Shown one piece after another: positions 25,152 through 33,911 of a DNA stretch of 64,000 nucleotides; position 1 is the stretch's first letter, and each line of letters begins with the position of its first letter. Position numbers and translations under genes: made by a program. The stretch lies in contig JABTTV010000001.1 of assembly GCA_015075725.1 (NCBI GenBank), positions 3,773,223-3,837,222 of the forward strand, read 5' to 3'. Below the pieces are notes generated by a model, which saw only the letters and a program-made list of their open reading frames with translations, had not been told where the DNA came from and made no database searches. Origin of the DNA: Anaerolineales bacterium. Its GTDB lineage: Bacteria; Chloroflexota; Anaerolineae; Anaerolineales; Villigracilaceae.

Positions 25152-26363
25152 TTAAACCGGCAGCCATAAATAGAACACGCAACCGGGGAAGGTCGTTTCA
25201 TCGTGTCCCCTGCTCTCCACCCATACCCGGCCGCCATGCGCCTTCGCAGCACCGCGCACAAAGGCAAGTCCCAACCCCGGGCCGCCGCCTTTGAAACTTG
25301 TCGTACCGGAGGAATGCACAATGGCTTTGCCCGCCTGATAAAATTTTTCGAAGATGAGTTCGTGATGTTCCGCGTCCAGGCCGATCCCGGTATCCCTGAC
25401 TTCGATCAAAGCCCCATCCGCCCCGTTCGCCGCCTTTGCCATTTTCGTGGATATGGTTATCTTGCCGCCATCGGGTGTGTACTTGATCGCATTGACGATG
25501 AGATGATATAACGCTTTTTGGATCAAGGTCGGGTCGCCGTGGATCAGAGGGGTATCCGGCTCGAGGTTGTGGATCAATTCGATGTTCCGTTCGGAGGCGG
25601 CCTTGCTCAATCCATTCACCGCATCCAGGACGGTCCGCTTTAATAAAATCGGCGCGAGCCGCAATGTTTGAGGTTCGCCGTCCATGCGGGTGACATCCAG
25701 CATGGTGTTGACGATGGAATGAATCCTCTCCGCGCCGCTGTGGATTCCCTCCGCCGCCAAAGCCAGGTTGGGGTGGTGCCGGACTTCCGGCGACGTATTC
25801 AAGAGGTCCGCGTAGCCCATTAAGATGGTGATGGGCGTCCGCAGTTCATGCGCAGCGACGTCGATGAACTCGGTCTTGTTGCGGTCCAATTGACGCAGAA
25901 CCTTGTTCGCCTTTTGCAGGTCGGCGATCATGCGCTGGTCGTTCTCCCTCAGCCGGTCCAGGGTGATGCGGATGATATCCATCGCCATGCGCGGGCTTTG
26001 GCTTAACATCGTTTCGAAGTCGGATTTTTCCATTTCGAGGACGGTACAATCCGTTGTTGTTGTCACGGTGGCTGAGCGGGGCGCGTTCAGGATGAGAGCC
26101 ATTTCGCCGATCAGGTCGCCTGCGCCTGCAGTCCGCAAAATACGTTCCCCTTCTCCATCCCCCACCGATTTGCTGATCACGACCCTGCCTTCGGCAAGGA
26201 TATAAAAGACCTCTTCGTACTCTCCCTCACGGCACAAAAAATGGCCGGCAGGATACAACCGGAGTTCCGTAAGTGCAGCCATCTGTTCCAATTCATTTTC
26301 ATCCAGGCCGTTGAATGCCAACCGGAGCAGGGAAACCTTGTCGGGGATCTTTACCTTGTCCAT
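25152..26363 (-). CDS. cNMP-binding-domain sensor histidine kinase
   Basis: 403-residue cytoplasmic kinase. The N-terminal cyclic-nucleotide-binding (CRP-type) domain covers residues 10-125 with GDLIGEMALILNAPRSATV as its phosphate-binding cassette. A coiled linker (130-160) leads to HisKA with His172 in AHELRTP, then HATPase_c motifs NAIKYTP, DTGIGLD, FEKFYQ and GPGLGLAFV. The cassette suggests cAMP or a similar ligand gates autophosphorylation; this is inferred. No response regulator adjoins. Start ATG 26363, with a TATACT box 8 nt upstream. Confidence 0.9.
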   Translation of the reverse strand: MDKVKIPDKVSLLRLAFNGLDENELEQMAALTELRLYPAGHFLCREGEYEEVFYILAEGRVVISKSVGDGEGERILRTAGAGDLIGEMALILNAPRSATVTTTTDCTVLEMEKSDFETMLSQSPRMAMDIIRITLDRLRENDQRMIADLQKANKVLRQLDRNKTEFIDVAAHELRTPITILMGYADLLNTSPEVRHHPNLALAAEGIHSGAERIHSIVNTMLDVTRMDGEPQTLRLAPILLKRTVLDAVNGLSKAASERNIELIHNLEPDTPLIHGDPTLIQKALYHLIVNAIKYTPDGGKITISTKMAKAANGADGALIEVRDTGIGLDAEHHELIFEKFYQAGKAIVHSSGTTSFKGGGPGLGLAFVRGAAKAHGGRVWVESRGHDETTFPGCVFYLWLPV

Positions 26364-26371
26364 TTCAAGTG

Positions 26372-26446
26372 AGTATACCCAGCCCATGCGATAAAAAAGA
26401 TTGCTTTTCGATGATAATTTCAGCCCCCGGGCGACTCAGGTATAAT
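26372..26446. promoter_or_regulatory. back-to-back leaderless promoters
   Basis: Minus strand: TATACT (26372-26377) ends 8 nt before the histidine kinase ATG at 26363. Plus strand: TATAAT (26441-26446) ends 7 nt before ATG 26454. Both spacings place the transcription start at the initiation codon. About 60 bp separate the two -10 boxes. Confidence 0.6.
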
Positions 26447-26453
26447 TGCACCC

Positions 26454-27398
26454 ATGCAACCTGACATGAAAAACATTATCGGTGTGCGATTCAATCCCAT
26501 CGGCAAGATCTACCACTTTGATTCCACCTCCCTGCCCGATCTCAAACCCGGCGAACACGTTATCGTGGATACCTCGCGCGGACGTCATCTCGGGGAAGTG
26601 ATCCAGGTCCTTCAGGAACCGCCCCCACGCCCCGAAGGCGGCTGGAAAAGCATCGAACGCCGCGCCACACCGCGCGATCTTTTACTTCAGCAATCCTGGC
26701 GAAACAAACAAACGGAAGCCATGATCAATTGCCGCGCACGCGCATCGGAGATCGGCCTGCTCGACACAATAAAAATCGTCGCCGCAGAATACAACTACGA
26801 CGGCTCGCGCCTTGCCTTCCTCTTCAGCACCGACCAGGAGGAAAAAGTCGACCTCAAATCCCTGCGGAAGGATATGTCGGAGAAATACCCTAACACGCAT
26901 ATCGAAATGCGGCAGATCGGTCCGCGCGACGTGGCGAAACTGATCGGCGGTATGGGCGCGTGCGGCATCGAGACCCGCTGCTGTTCCAAATTCCTCACCG
27001 ACTTTTCCCCCATCTCGATCAAGATGGCGAAGGAACAGGGCATCTCCCTGACGCCGGATGAGATCACCGGCATGTGCGGGCGCCTGCGCTGCTGCCTCAT
27101 CTATGAATACGAGCAATACGTCGAAGCGCGCAAGACCCTGCCCAAACGCAATAAGCGCGTGGTCACACCGAAAGGCGAAGGCAAGGTGATTGACCTTCTT
27201 CCCATGAGCGACAAGGTCGTCGTACTTATCGAGGTCGAAGGCGAACGCCCGCAGCAATTCGCATTTTCGCGTGAAGACATCCAGCCTTGGGATGAGCTCG
27301 AAGCCCTGCGCAGAAAATCCGAAGCGCCTTGCGACCGGCATGAAGGCGGCGGCTGCACATGCGGCAAATCGAAAAACAGAAATGTCCGGGCAAACTAA
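26454..27398 (+). CDS. PSP1 domain protein (RicT/YaaT family)
   Basis: 314-residue protein with the PSP1 C-terminal domain. Conserved stretches: VRFNPIGKIYHFD, GACGIETRCCSKF and GMCGRLRCCLIYEYEQY. The conserved cysteines correspond to those which in Bacillus RicT help bind Fe-S clusters in the RicAFT complex affecting mRNA maturation. The C-terminal tail has a further Cys cluster (CDRHEGGGCTCG). The start is at ATG 26454; M5 (26466) is possible. The 3' end overlaps the next gene by 17 bp. Confidence 0.88.
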   Translation: MQPDMKNIIGVRFNPIGKIYHFDSTSLPDLKPGEHVIVDTSRGRHLGEVIQVLQEPPPRPEGGWKSIERRATPRDLLLQQSWRNKQTEAMINCRARASEIGLLDTIKIVAAEYNYDGSRLAFLFSTDQEEKVDLKSLRKDMSEKYPNTHIEMRQIGPRDVAKLIGGMGACGIETRCCSKFLTDFSPISIKMAKEQGISLTPDEITGMCGRLRCCLIYEYEQYVEARKTLPKRNKRVVTPKGEGKVIDLLPMSDKVVVLIEVEGERPQQFAFSREDIQPWDELEALRRKSEAPCDRHEGGGCTCGKSKNRNVRAN

Positions 27399-28110
27399 AA
27401 CCTGGGAACAACAGCAAAAGATTCTGGTCATTCTGGCTCATCCCGACGATCCAGAATTTTTTTGCGGCGCCACCCTCGCCAAATGGTCGCGCGAAGGACA
27501 CATCATCCAATACCTTCTGCTGACCTGCGGCGACAAAGGCTTCAATCCAACAACTCATCCGGAAATGACCCCCGAGAAGCTTTGCGGGATTCGCCACCTC
27601 GAGCAAGCGGAAGCTGCAACAGCCATTGGGGCAGAGCCGCCTCTCTTCATGGACCTGCCGGACGGGTACCTCATCCCTGACTTGAACCTCCGCCGGGATG
27701 TGGTTCGAGAAATCCGAAAACACAAGCCGGATATCCTCGTCACCTGCGACCCGCAAAATCTCTTCGCGGTATATGGAATCAATCACCCCGATCACCGCGC
27801 GTGCGGGCAAGTCGTGCTCGACGCCGTCTTCCCTGCGGCGGGCAACCCCGCCTACTTCCCCGACCTGCTCGCGCAGGGATTTAAACCCCACATGCCGAAG
27901 GAAGTCTGGTGTTCGCTTACACAACAGCCCAACACCTTCCTTGATGTAACCGAATTCTGGGAAATAAAAATCCAAGCCGTTCTCAGGCATAAATCCCAGG
28001 TACAGGACGTGGATAAACTCGTCGAACGCTTGAAATCCCGCCGAACCGACGACAGCACGGATGAAAATCCGCGCTATGAAGAGAAGTTCAGAGTCATCGT
28101 GTATTCGTAA
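27382..28110 (+). CDS. LmbE/PIG-L family deacetylase (second copy)
   Basis: 242-residue deacetylase-like protein. First metal motif is AHPDDPEF (Pro in place of the Glu in AHPDDE), second is NHPDHRACG. It is shorter than and divergent from the 11396-12211 member, so a different substrate is likely. Start at ATG 27382 lies inside the 3' end of the PSP1 gene (different frame), implying coupled translation. The longer open frame back to 27271 has no homology. Confidence 0.85.
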   Translation: MSGQTKTWEQQQKILVILAHPDDPEFFCGATLAKWSREGHIIQYLLLTCGDKGFNPTTHPEMTPEKLCGIRHLEQAEAATAIGAEPPLFMDLPDGYLIPDLNLRRDVVREIRKHKPDILVTCDPQNLFAVYGINHPDHRACGQVVLDAVFPAAGNPAYFPDLLAQGFKPHMPKEVWCSLTQQPNTFLDVTEFWEIKIQAVLRHKSQVQDVDKLVERLKSRRTDDSTDENPRYEEKFRVIVYS

Positions 28111-28236
28111 TCAATGTCGCTGCCAGCCGCCGGTATCGTTCAGTGGCGGCAAAGCAATCTCAAAGAAAGCATGGGATTGCTTCGGGCAAATAACAAGAAC
28201 ACCCTCGCAACGATATGAGATTCAAAGGAGCTTTCC

Positions 28237-29430
28237 ATGAATCCCTTCCTTAAACAAGCTCAAGACCTTTTCCCCTACACCCAAGCCATGCGGCGCGACT
28301 TTCATAAACACCCTGAACTCGGATTCAATGAAATCCGCACAGGCGGCATCGTGGCAAAGGAACTCGAAGCTCTCGGCATCGAAGTGACCAAGGGTGTCGG
28401 CAAGACAGGCGTGGTCGGCTTTCTCGAAGGTTCGAAACCGGGTCCCACCATCCTGCTCCGCTTCGATATGGATGCGTTACCTATAAATGAAGACACCGGC
28501 GCGGAATATTCTTCCGAAAATCCCGGCGTGATGCATGCCTGCGGTCACGACGGCCACACCGCCATCGGCCTGACCGTGGCAAAGATTCTCAACGAACGTA
28601 AAAACGAACTGGCGGGCAATATCAAATTCTGTTTCCAACCTTCTGAAGAAGGAACGAATGGCGAAGAGGTCGGCGGCGCATTAATGATGATGCGCGACGG
28701 CGTTCTCGAAGGACCCAATGTGGAAAAGACCCTTTCGCTTCATCTTTGGAACGACAAACCTGTCGGCTGGCTGCATGTTGCCGAAGGACCGGTGATGGCG
28801 GGTGCAGATCTGTTCAGCATCAAACTTACGGGAAAAGGCGGTCACGGCGCGCAGCCCGAAGTGACGATCGACCCCATCGTCTGCGCATCGCAAATCGTCA
28901 CCGCACTGCAAAGCATCGTCGCGCGTAACATTGAGCCGCTAAAGCCGGCGGTCATAAGTGTTACAACCCTTCACTCCGGCACGGCGTTCAACGTGATCCC
29001 CCAAACCGCGGAACTCGGCGGGACCATCCGCACTTTTGAGCCGGAGATTCGCAAGAAAGTTCACCGCCGATTCGAAGAGATCGTACGGGGAACGGCTCAA
29101 GCCATGAACTGCGAAGTGGAGATCCTTATCAAACAAGTCACAGCACCGGTCATCAATAACGACAACGTCGCGGCAAGTGTCATGAATTCCGCCCAAAACC
29201 TCTTCCCCCAGAACGAGATCGCCAGCAATCCCTATCTCACCATGGGGGCGGAGGACATGGGGTATATGCAGGAAAAAGCCGATGGCTGTTATTTCTTCAT
29301 CGGTTCCGCGAACGCCGAAAAGAACCTCAACTTCAACCACCATCATCCCAAATTCGATTTCGACGAAAGCGCACTCGTCAACGGCGCGGCATTGATGGCA
29401 TCCGCCGCCGCAGACCTGCTAAAAGGCTGA
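28237..29430 (+). CDS. M20 family amidohydrolase (hippurate hydrolase-like)
   Basis: 397-residue M20D metalloamidase. Features: RRDFHKHPELGF at the start, the metal-site HACGHDGH (residues 100-107, with Cys102 and His104), PSEEGTNGEEVGGA with the catalytic Glu, a dimerization domain with GKGGHGAQPE, and FNHHHPKFDFDE near the end. Family members hydrolyse N-acyl amino acids, IAA conjugates or hippurate. AAAGGAG precedes ATG 28237. Confidence 0.9.
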   Translation: MNPFLKQAQDLFPYTQAMRRDFHKHPELGFNEIRTGGIVAKELEALGIEVTKGVGKTGVVGFLEGSKPGPTILLRFDMDALPINEDTGAEYSSENPGVMHACGHDGHTAIGLTVAKILNERKNELAGNIKFCFQPSEEGTNGEEVGGALMMMRDGVLEGPNVEKTLSLHLWNDKPVGWLHVAEGPVMAGADLFSIKLTGKGGHGAQPEVTIDPIVCASQIVTALQSIVARNIEPLKPAVISVTTLHSGTAFNVIPQTAELGGTIRTFEPEIRKKVHRRFEEIVRGTAQAMNCEVEILIKQVTAPVINNDNVAASVMNSAQNLFPQNEIASNPYLTMGAEDMGYMQEKADGCYFFIGSANAEKNLNFNHHHPKFDFDESALVNGAALMASAAADLLKG

Positions 29431-29468
29431 TCGTTCGGATCGGTGAATGATGAGTATCGAGGAGACCC

Positions 29469-30047
29469 ATGAAACGCGCGAGTAAATGGGCTGTCGGTGC
29501 AGTTTTAACTGCCGCAGCGGCTTTTGCCGCATATCGGTCCGTATCCGCTCCCCCGCCGGAGCCTGTAACCCAAACAGCAGTAATCGTCCTAACAGCTGTG
29601 GAAACGGAATCCCCGGATCCAAATCAACCCTGCGCCTTTCAATGGGCTTACCTGGATCTACCTGAGTTATCCTCGGAGTTCGACAGCGCATTAAAAGCCA
29701 TGAATCCACAAGCTGCGGGTCGGGCACAGGCGTTCGGCGAGAACTGCATCCAAACGGACGGCTCTGCTGTCTTCGGCGCCATGGAAACGGATTTCTACGT
29801 GCATTTGCAAGTGGACGCACTAAACAGGGAAGAGGATTTTGGAAATTGGATCGCCCAGGTTCTCGAGACCGTGATACAAATTCCGCGAGAAAGCCTTGAA
29901 GGACCAAATTACGGATTCGTCGAATTCACCTTCGAAAAAAGCGAAGCCGAACGGATCATCTTTCGGGTGCCCATCCAGCAGTATATCGACGATGCGATGG
30001 GAATATCGGGCGCGGAATTGTTCCAAATGTTTTCCCCAAAACCATAG
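29469..30047 (+). CDS. exported protein of unknown function
   Basis: 192-residue protein with an N-terminal signal or anchor (residues 1-27, KRASKW then AVGAVLTAAAAFAAY), a short Pro/Thr-rich linker and a folded domain with two cysteines (CAFQWAYLDLP and ENCIQTDG) that could form a disulfide. The segment DFYVHLQVDALNREEDFGNW suggests alternating strands and helices. I do not recognise the family. GAGGAG precedes the start and a terminator follows. Confidence 0.6.
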   Translation: MKRASKWAVGAVLTAAAAFAAYRSVSAPPPEPVTQTAVIVLTAVETESPDPNQPCAFQWAYLDLPELSSEFDSALKAMNPQAAGRAQAFGENCIQTDGSAVFGAMETDFYVHLQVDALNREEDFGNWIAQVLETVIQIPRESLEGPNYGFVEFTFEKSEAERIIFRVPIQQYIDDAMGISGAELFQMFSPKP

Positions 30048-30069
30048 ACAACCGCAAACCTGTCATGAG

Positions 30070-30091
30070 CCGCCTGAAAAGGCGGTTTTTT
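30070..30091 (+). terminator. rho-independent terminator
   Basis: CCGCCT-GAAA-AGGCGG stem-loop (30070-30085) with six T following, after the exported-protein gene. Confidence 0.85.
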
Positions 30092-30113
30092 CGTCCTTGA
30101 CATCCGATGGGTT

Positions 30114-30147
30114 TTGACATATACTACGTTTAGTAATTACTAAACGT
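30114..30147 (+). promoter_or_regulatory. GbsR/MarR promoter with overlapping 22-bp operator
   Basis: TTGACA at 30114-30119 is a consensus -35. The perfect 22-bp palindrome ACGTTTAGTAATTACTAAACGT (30126-30147, two 11-bp halves) covers the spacer and -10 position (TTACTA, 30137-30142). It lies 21 bp before the MarR-type gene. This arrangement fits binding by the encoded regulator and autorepression. Confidence 0.8.
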
Positions 30148-30168
30148 TTTAAATCAAAGGCAGACAGG

Positions 30169-30696
30169 ATGACCAAACTCCCTCAACTCAAGAAGGATTT
30201 CATAGAGAACCTCAGCCAGATGAGCCGATTTTGGGGTTTCCCGAAAGGGATGGGCGCGATCTTTGCGGTCGTTTATCTATCCCCTGCCCCGCTTGCATTG
30301 GATGAGATCGTGGAACAGACAGGATTAACAAAGGGCGCGGTCAGCACCGAGGTGCGGACACTGGCGCGAATGGGACTGGTGCATCGCTCGTCCAAACTGG
30401 GAGACCGCAAAGATTACTACGAAGCGGAAACGGATTTCTACACATCCATCCGCTCGCTTTTGAAGGAGCGGCAGCACAGCGAATTCGACCGGGCTTTGCG
30501 CGGGGTGAGGGAAACGCTCGAGAAATTGGAATCGGGCTCAGTCTCGGGCGATGAGGCGGAAATCGCGTTCATGTACGAACGGGTCAAAGCCCTCCAGGAT
30601 TTTTTCAACGCCATCGACAGTCTGACGAACGCCGTCATCAAATTGGAAAGTCTCGGACTTTCGAATGTCACCAAGATCTTAAATATTTTGAAATAA
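30169..30696 (+). CDS. GbsR/MarR family transcriptional regulator
   Basis: 175-residue winged-helix regulator of the GbsR subgroup. FIENLSQMSRFWGFPKGMGAI is the typical start. The DNA-binding helices are in LDEIVEQTGLTKGAVSTEVRTL and the wing in HRSSKLGDRKDYYEAE. The C-terminal half is a helical dimerization and effector region. It heads a three-gene operon with a small membrane protein and an NAD(P)-binding protein. The palindrome over its own promoter suggests autoregulation. Confidence 0.85.
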   Translation: MTKLPQLKKDFIENLSQMSRFWGFPKGMGAIFAVVYLSPAPLALDEIVEQTGLTKGAVSTEVRTLARMGLVHRSSKLGDRKDYYEAETDFYTSIRSLLKERQHSEFDRALRGVRETLEKLESGSVSGDEAEIAFMYERVKALQDFFNAIDSLTNAVIKLESLGLSNVTKILNILK

Positions 30697-30709
30697 GAAA
30701 AGGAATCCC

Positions 30710-31063
30710 ATGAATACCATCATCAGTTTTCTCGTACATGTTTTTCTGACCATCGCGGTTACTGCTCTCGTCGTGAACTATATCCGCCCGTACCTGCGCA
30801 AGGTCCTGGTTGACCTATGCGGCACGGAAGAACGCGCGCAGTTTTGGACGGTTTTCTCGAACGTCGTGCTGGTCGGCTTGCCGGGCATCCTCGCCTTGAA
30901 TTACAGGCCAGAGGCCGTCACATTGGAGGAGTTGTTCTTTGAGATTGCCGGAAGGCTCAGCGGCACGCTGGCAGGTTTTCTCTTTGGATTGGTCGGGGTC
31001 GGGTTCGTCGTCTCGATCTTTGCTTTATTTGCCCCGCGACCCGCGAAAGCAGAGGCGAAATGA
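30710..31063 (+). CDS. small membrane protein
   Basis: 117 residues with three hydrophobic segments: about 4-24 (ISFLVHVFLTIAVTALVV), 46-64 (FWTVFSNVVLVGLPGILAL) and 85-108 (LAGFLFGLVGVGFVVSIFALF). A short charged tail follows. No family recognised. It sits between the regulator (13 bp spacing) and the dehydrogenase-like gene (ATGA overlap), so it is co-expressed with both. Confidence 0.65.
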   Translation: MNTIISFLVHVFLTIAVTALVVNYIRPYLRKVLVDLCGTEERAQFWTVFSNVVLVGLPGILALNYRPEAVTLEELFFEIAGRLSGTLAGFLFGLVGVGFVVSIFALFAPRPAKAEAK

Positions 31064-31968
31064 AGATCGCAGTCACCGGCGCATTCAGTTACACTGGAAA
31101 GTACGTTGCCAGATTATTGCTTGAAAAGGGTGAGGAAGTCATCACTCTCACCAATCATCCCAATAGACCCGATCCCTTCGATGGAAAGGTCAAGGCGCAT
31201 CCGTTAAATTTTGCAAATGAGGCAGAACTGGTTGAAAACCTGCGCGGGGCGGAAGTGCTGGTCAACACCTATTGGGTGCGATTCGATAAGGGAACGAACA
31301 CGCAGCCCAAAGCCGTGGAGAACACAAAAGTCCTGGTGAATGCCGCCGTCAGGGCGGGTGTGAAACGGATCGTCCACATTAGCATCGCCAATCCTTCCGC
31401 CGATTCCCCACTCCCCTATTATTGGGGCAAGGCGGCGAATGAAAAAGCAGTCATCGATTCGGGCTTGTCTTATGCAATCCTGCGTCCCACCGTCCTGGTC
31501 GGCGGCGGAGAGGATATTCTCATCAACAATATCGCCTTCCTCCTGCGCCGATTCCCCTTTTTTCTGCTCCCCGGAGACGGTTCATACGGCATTCAACCTG
31601 TGCATGTAGTGGACCTTGCGACCCTTACCGTTGAAGCGGTTTACGCCAAAGATAATTATGTCATCGATACCGTAGGGCCAGACTCTTACACATTTAAGGA
31701 ACTGGTGAAATTGGTCGGAGACGCCATCGGCAACAAACGACCTTTGGTCCCTGTACCGCCCCGGCTGGCATTATTCGCCGCCCAGATCATAAGCCTCTTC
31801 GTCAGAGATGTCGTCCTTACCCCTGAAGAAGTGGATGGATTGATGGCCAATCTACTGGTTTCGAGGGAGCCCGCACGCGGTAAGATCCTCTTCAAGGAAT
31901 GGCTGAAGGAAAACCGCGACAACGTCGGGATACGTTATGCATCGGAACTTAAAAGGCATTATCAATGA
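31060..31968 (+). CDS. NAD(P)-binding epimerase/NmrA-like protein
   Basis: 302-residue atypical SDR. Nucleotide motif AVTGAFSYTGKYVA at residues 4-17, with Gly7, Gly13 in a TGxxxxTG pattern. YYWGKAANEKAVIDSG supplies the YxxxK-type pair, and LRPTVLVGGGED follows. The pattern resembles NDUFA9- or NmrA-type proteins, which sense or use NAD(P)H. The start overlaps the upstream stop (ATGA). Substrate unknown. Confidence 0.82.
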   Translation: MKIAVTGAFSYTGKYVARLLLEKGEEVITLTNHPNRPDPFDGKVKAHPLNFANEAELVENLRGAEVLVNTYWVRFDKGTNTQPKAVENTKVLVNAAVRAGVKRIVHISIANPSADSPLPYYWGKAANEKAVIDSGLSYAILRPTVLVGGGEDILINNIAFLLRRFPFFLLPGDGSYGIQPVHVVDLATLTVEAVYAKDNYVIDTVGPDSYTFKELVKLVGDAIGNKRPLVPVPPRLALFAAQIISLFVRDVVLTPEEVDGLMANLLVSREPARGKILFKEWLKENRDNVGIRYASELKRHYQ

Positions 31969-32014
31969 AATCCCCAATCCGGGTCAATTCATCCTTCCTG
32001 GATTACCATTCGAA

Positions 32015-32587
32015 CTAATCGATCGTTACCACCCCGCTGCATTTTGGGTTGTCGATACAGCCGTAATATTCCCTCCCCACATCCGGGCCGCGGCGAAATT
32101 TTCTCAATACCATCATCTTACCGCACACCGGGCAGTTCGGAACAGAATCCATACCCGCCCTGGGTTTCTCATTATTTACCAGCGCAAGCTTGAAAAGTGC
32201 GATCAGATCGGAGGGAACATACCTCTCGTTCGATGGAACATGGACGAGCGGAATACCCGCATCGCTGAACGCATCAGCAATGAATTTATCGGCTTCACGC
32301 ATGCCTGTCTTTGCAATGGGTTTGACGATCTCCACACCGAAGGATGGAGCAAAGGTTTTTCGGTCGCACAACAGGAAATCCACATGTTTGCGGAATATCT
32401 TGTTGAAGTAATGCACATTTTCGTTCGGGCGGACGATCGTGAAGAGGTCGGTCAGGGCAACTTTGGGACAGACCAGGTAGCGGTCTCCCATCAGGTCCGT
32501 CAGGGAACGAAAAAGAGCCGCTTCCGTTTTACTCAGGAAGGGCTCTCGCAGGCGATAGGGAAGGCGGATTTGTTTTTCCTCGATCAT
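32015..32587 (-). CDS. DUF2726 protein with C-terminal zinc ribbon
   Basis: 190-residue protein. DUF2726 domain at about residues 20-135: KHVDFLLCD is identical to the motif in the DUF2726 protein at 8481-9080, followed by FGVEIVKP and GIPLVHVP. The C-terminal topoisomerase-type zinc finger has CPVCG, CIDNPKCSG (four cysteines, about residues 152-183). It is probably a nuclease-fold DNA-associated protein; activity not established. Start at ATG 32587, with TATAAT ending 6 nt upstream; upstream in-frame ATGs at 32602 and 32659 precede this promoter. Confidence 0.8.
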   Translation of the reverse strand: MIEEKQIRLPYRLREPFLSKTEAALFRSLTDLMGDRYLVCPKVALTDLFTIVRPNENVHYFNKIFRKHVDFLLCDRKTFAPSFGVEIVKPIAKTGMREADKFIADAFSDAGIPLVHVPSNERYVPSDLIALFKLALVNNEKPRAGMDSVPNCPVCGKMMVLRKFRRGPDVGREYYGCIDNPKCSGVVTID

Positions 32588-32593
32588 ACTCTC

Positions 32594-32599
32594 ATTATA
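32594..32599 (-). promoter_or_regulatory. -10 box TATAAT of the zinc-ribbon DUF2726 gene
   Basis: Minus-strand TATAAT separated by 6 nt from ATG 32587, so the transcript is predicted to be leaderless and independent of the upstream CCA-enzyme gene. Confidence 0.6.
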
Positions 32600-32662
32600 C
32601 ATAAGGAATCGTTCCCCGCACAGAATTTTCGGGGACCTTCCCCCGCCAACAACAAACACCTT

Positions 32663-33904
32663 TCATACAAGTTTTGCGAGCAAGTCCTTCTCCTCGAATT
32701 CATTGGTGACCTCGCCGTCCAACCAGGCGGCGCGGAGGCGGTGCAACACCTCGCCAAACCGCGGGCCGGGCGCCAGCCCAAGTTTCTTCAAGTCTTCACC
32801 CGTTGTCCGCGCCCTGACGTGCCGCCAGATGGAAATATAACTCAATAATGCATTTTCACGCGTAACCAGGTAAACGGCGTAAATGGAAAGAAGGGGAAGT
32901 TTCTCCAATGCATAGGTCCACACACTGGGCGGCGAGCCTGCGAGATGAGGAAGACTGCGCTTCAATTGCGCGCCCGCCCAAACCGCCAGAGACAACTCGT
33001 TTGAAAAATCCAGCCGGTTGACCAGCAGGAAGATCTCCTCCTCCGAAAGGTCGATGAACCACAGAATAAACCCCATCACCCGCCGGTCGGCAGCGACATC
33101 GAGGCGGGCATCCATTTCAAGGTAATCGGCATAATCCTGGTTGAATTCGGGCATCCTTGGATGGATCGACCCCAAAACCCCCAATCCTGCCAAGCGCATC
33201 AACATTTTCGCCGACTCATTTTCATCGAGAATCAAATCCAATTCGTTCCGCAGACGCTCGCCGCTTAATGACTCGAGCACCTTTAGCGCTTCACGGTTTA
33301 TCGAACTTAGCGTTTCAGGCTCGATATCAAACCCATACCGCGCTTCATAGCGGATGGCGCGAAAGATGCGGGTTGGATCGTCGATAAAAGAATTGGGATG
33401 AAGGAAGCGGATCACTCCCCGCTCGAGATCTGCCCGGCCTCCCAATGGGTCGAGGATTTCGCCCAAGCCTTTTCCATCCACGCGCAATGCCATTGCGTTA
33501 ACTGTGAAGTCACGCCGCCGCAGATCATCTTCAATCGTGGAAGGTTTTACTGAGGGGAGCGCGCCCGGCTTTTCGTAGGTTTCGCTGCGGGCAGTGATAA
33601 TGTCAACCACATGGTCTGACCCAGATACATGCCAAAAGGCGGTGCGGAATTTGAAGTGTGAGGTCTGCCTGCCGCCATATACTTCGACGAGTCGCGCAGC
33701 AAGTGCGACGGCATCGCCTTCGACGATGACATCCAGGTCTTTGATCGGTCTGCCGAGCAAAAGGTCTCGCACGCAGCCGCCTACGAGATAACAAGGCATG
33801 TGCAGGGCTTCCGATTGGGCGGCAATGTTCGAGAGTAGAGTCTGTTTTTCGGGCGGAATCAGGTTTGGGTCACGAAAGAGGCGAAGCACTTCATCCTTTT
33901 GCAT
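32663..33904 (-). CDS. cca: CCA tRNA nucleotidyltransferase / poly(A) polymerase family
   Basis: 413-residue class II nucleotidyltransferase. Motif LVGGCVRDLLLG (residues 40-51), catalytic Asp56-x-Asp58 in KDLDVIVEG, the template motif RRRDFTVNAMAL, and the FIDDPTRIFRAIRYEARYGF segment typical of CCA-adding or A-adding enzymes. It adds or repairs the tRNA 3' CCA end; whether it adds all three bases cannot be seen. No HD domain is apparent. Start at ATG 33904; the minus-strand TAAAAT box ends 7 nt upstream, predicting a leaderless mRNA. Confidence 0.9.
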   Translation of the reverse strand: MQKDEVLRLFRDPNLIPPEKQTLLSNIAAQSEALHMPCYLVGGCVRDLLLGRPIKDLDVIVEGDAVALAARLVEVYGGRQTSHFKFRTAFWHVSGSDHVVDIITARSETYEKPGALPSVKPSTIEDDLRRRDFTVNAMALRVDGKGLGEILDPLGGRADLERGVIRFLHPNSFIDDPTRIFRAIRYEARYGFDIEPETLSSINREALKVLESLSGERLRNELDLILDENESAKMLMRLAGLGVLGSIHPRMPEFNQDYADYLEMDARLDVAADRRVMGFILWFIDLSEEEIFLLVNRLDFSNELSLAVWAGAQLKRSLPHLAGSPPSVWTYALEKLPLLSIYAVYLVTRENALLSYISIWRHVRARTTGEDLKKLGLAPGPRFGEVLHRLRAAWLDGEVTNEFEEKDLLAKLV

Positions 33905-33911
33905 AAATTCA

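Noticed and set aside
31937..32848. Plus-strand ORF across the zinc-ribbon DUF2726 gene
   Set aside because: Opposite a conserved protein with its own promoter; no homology seen.
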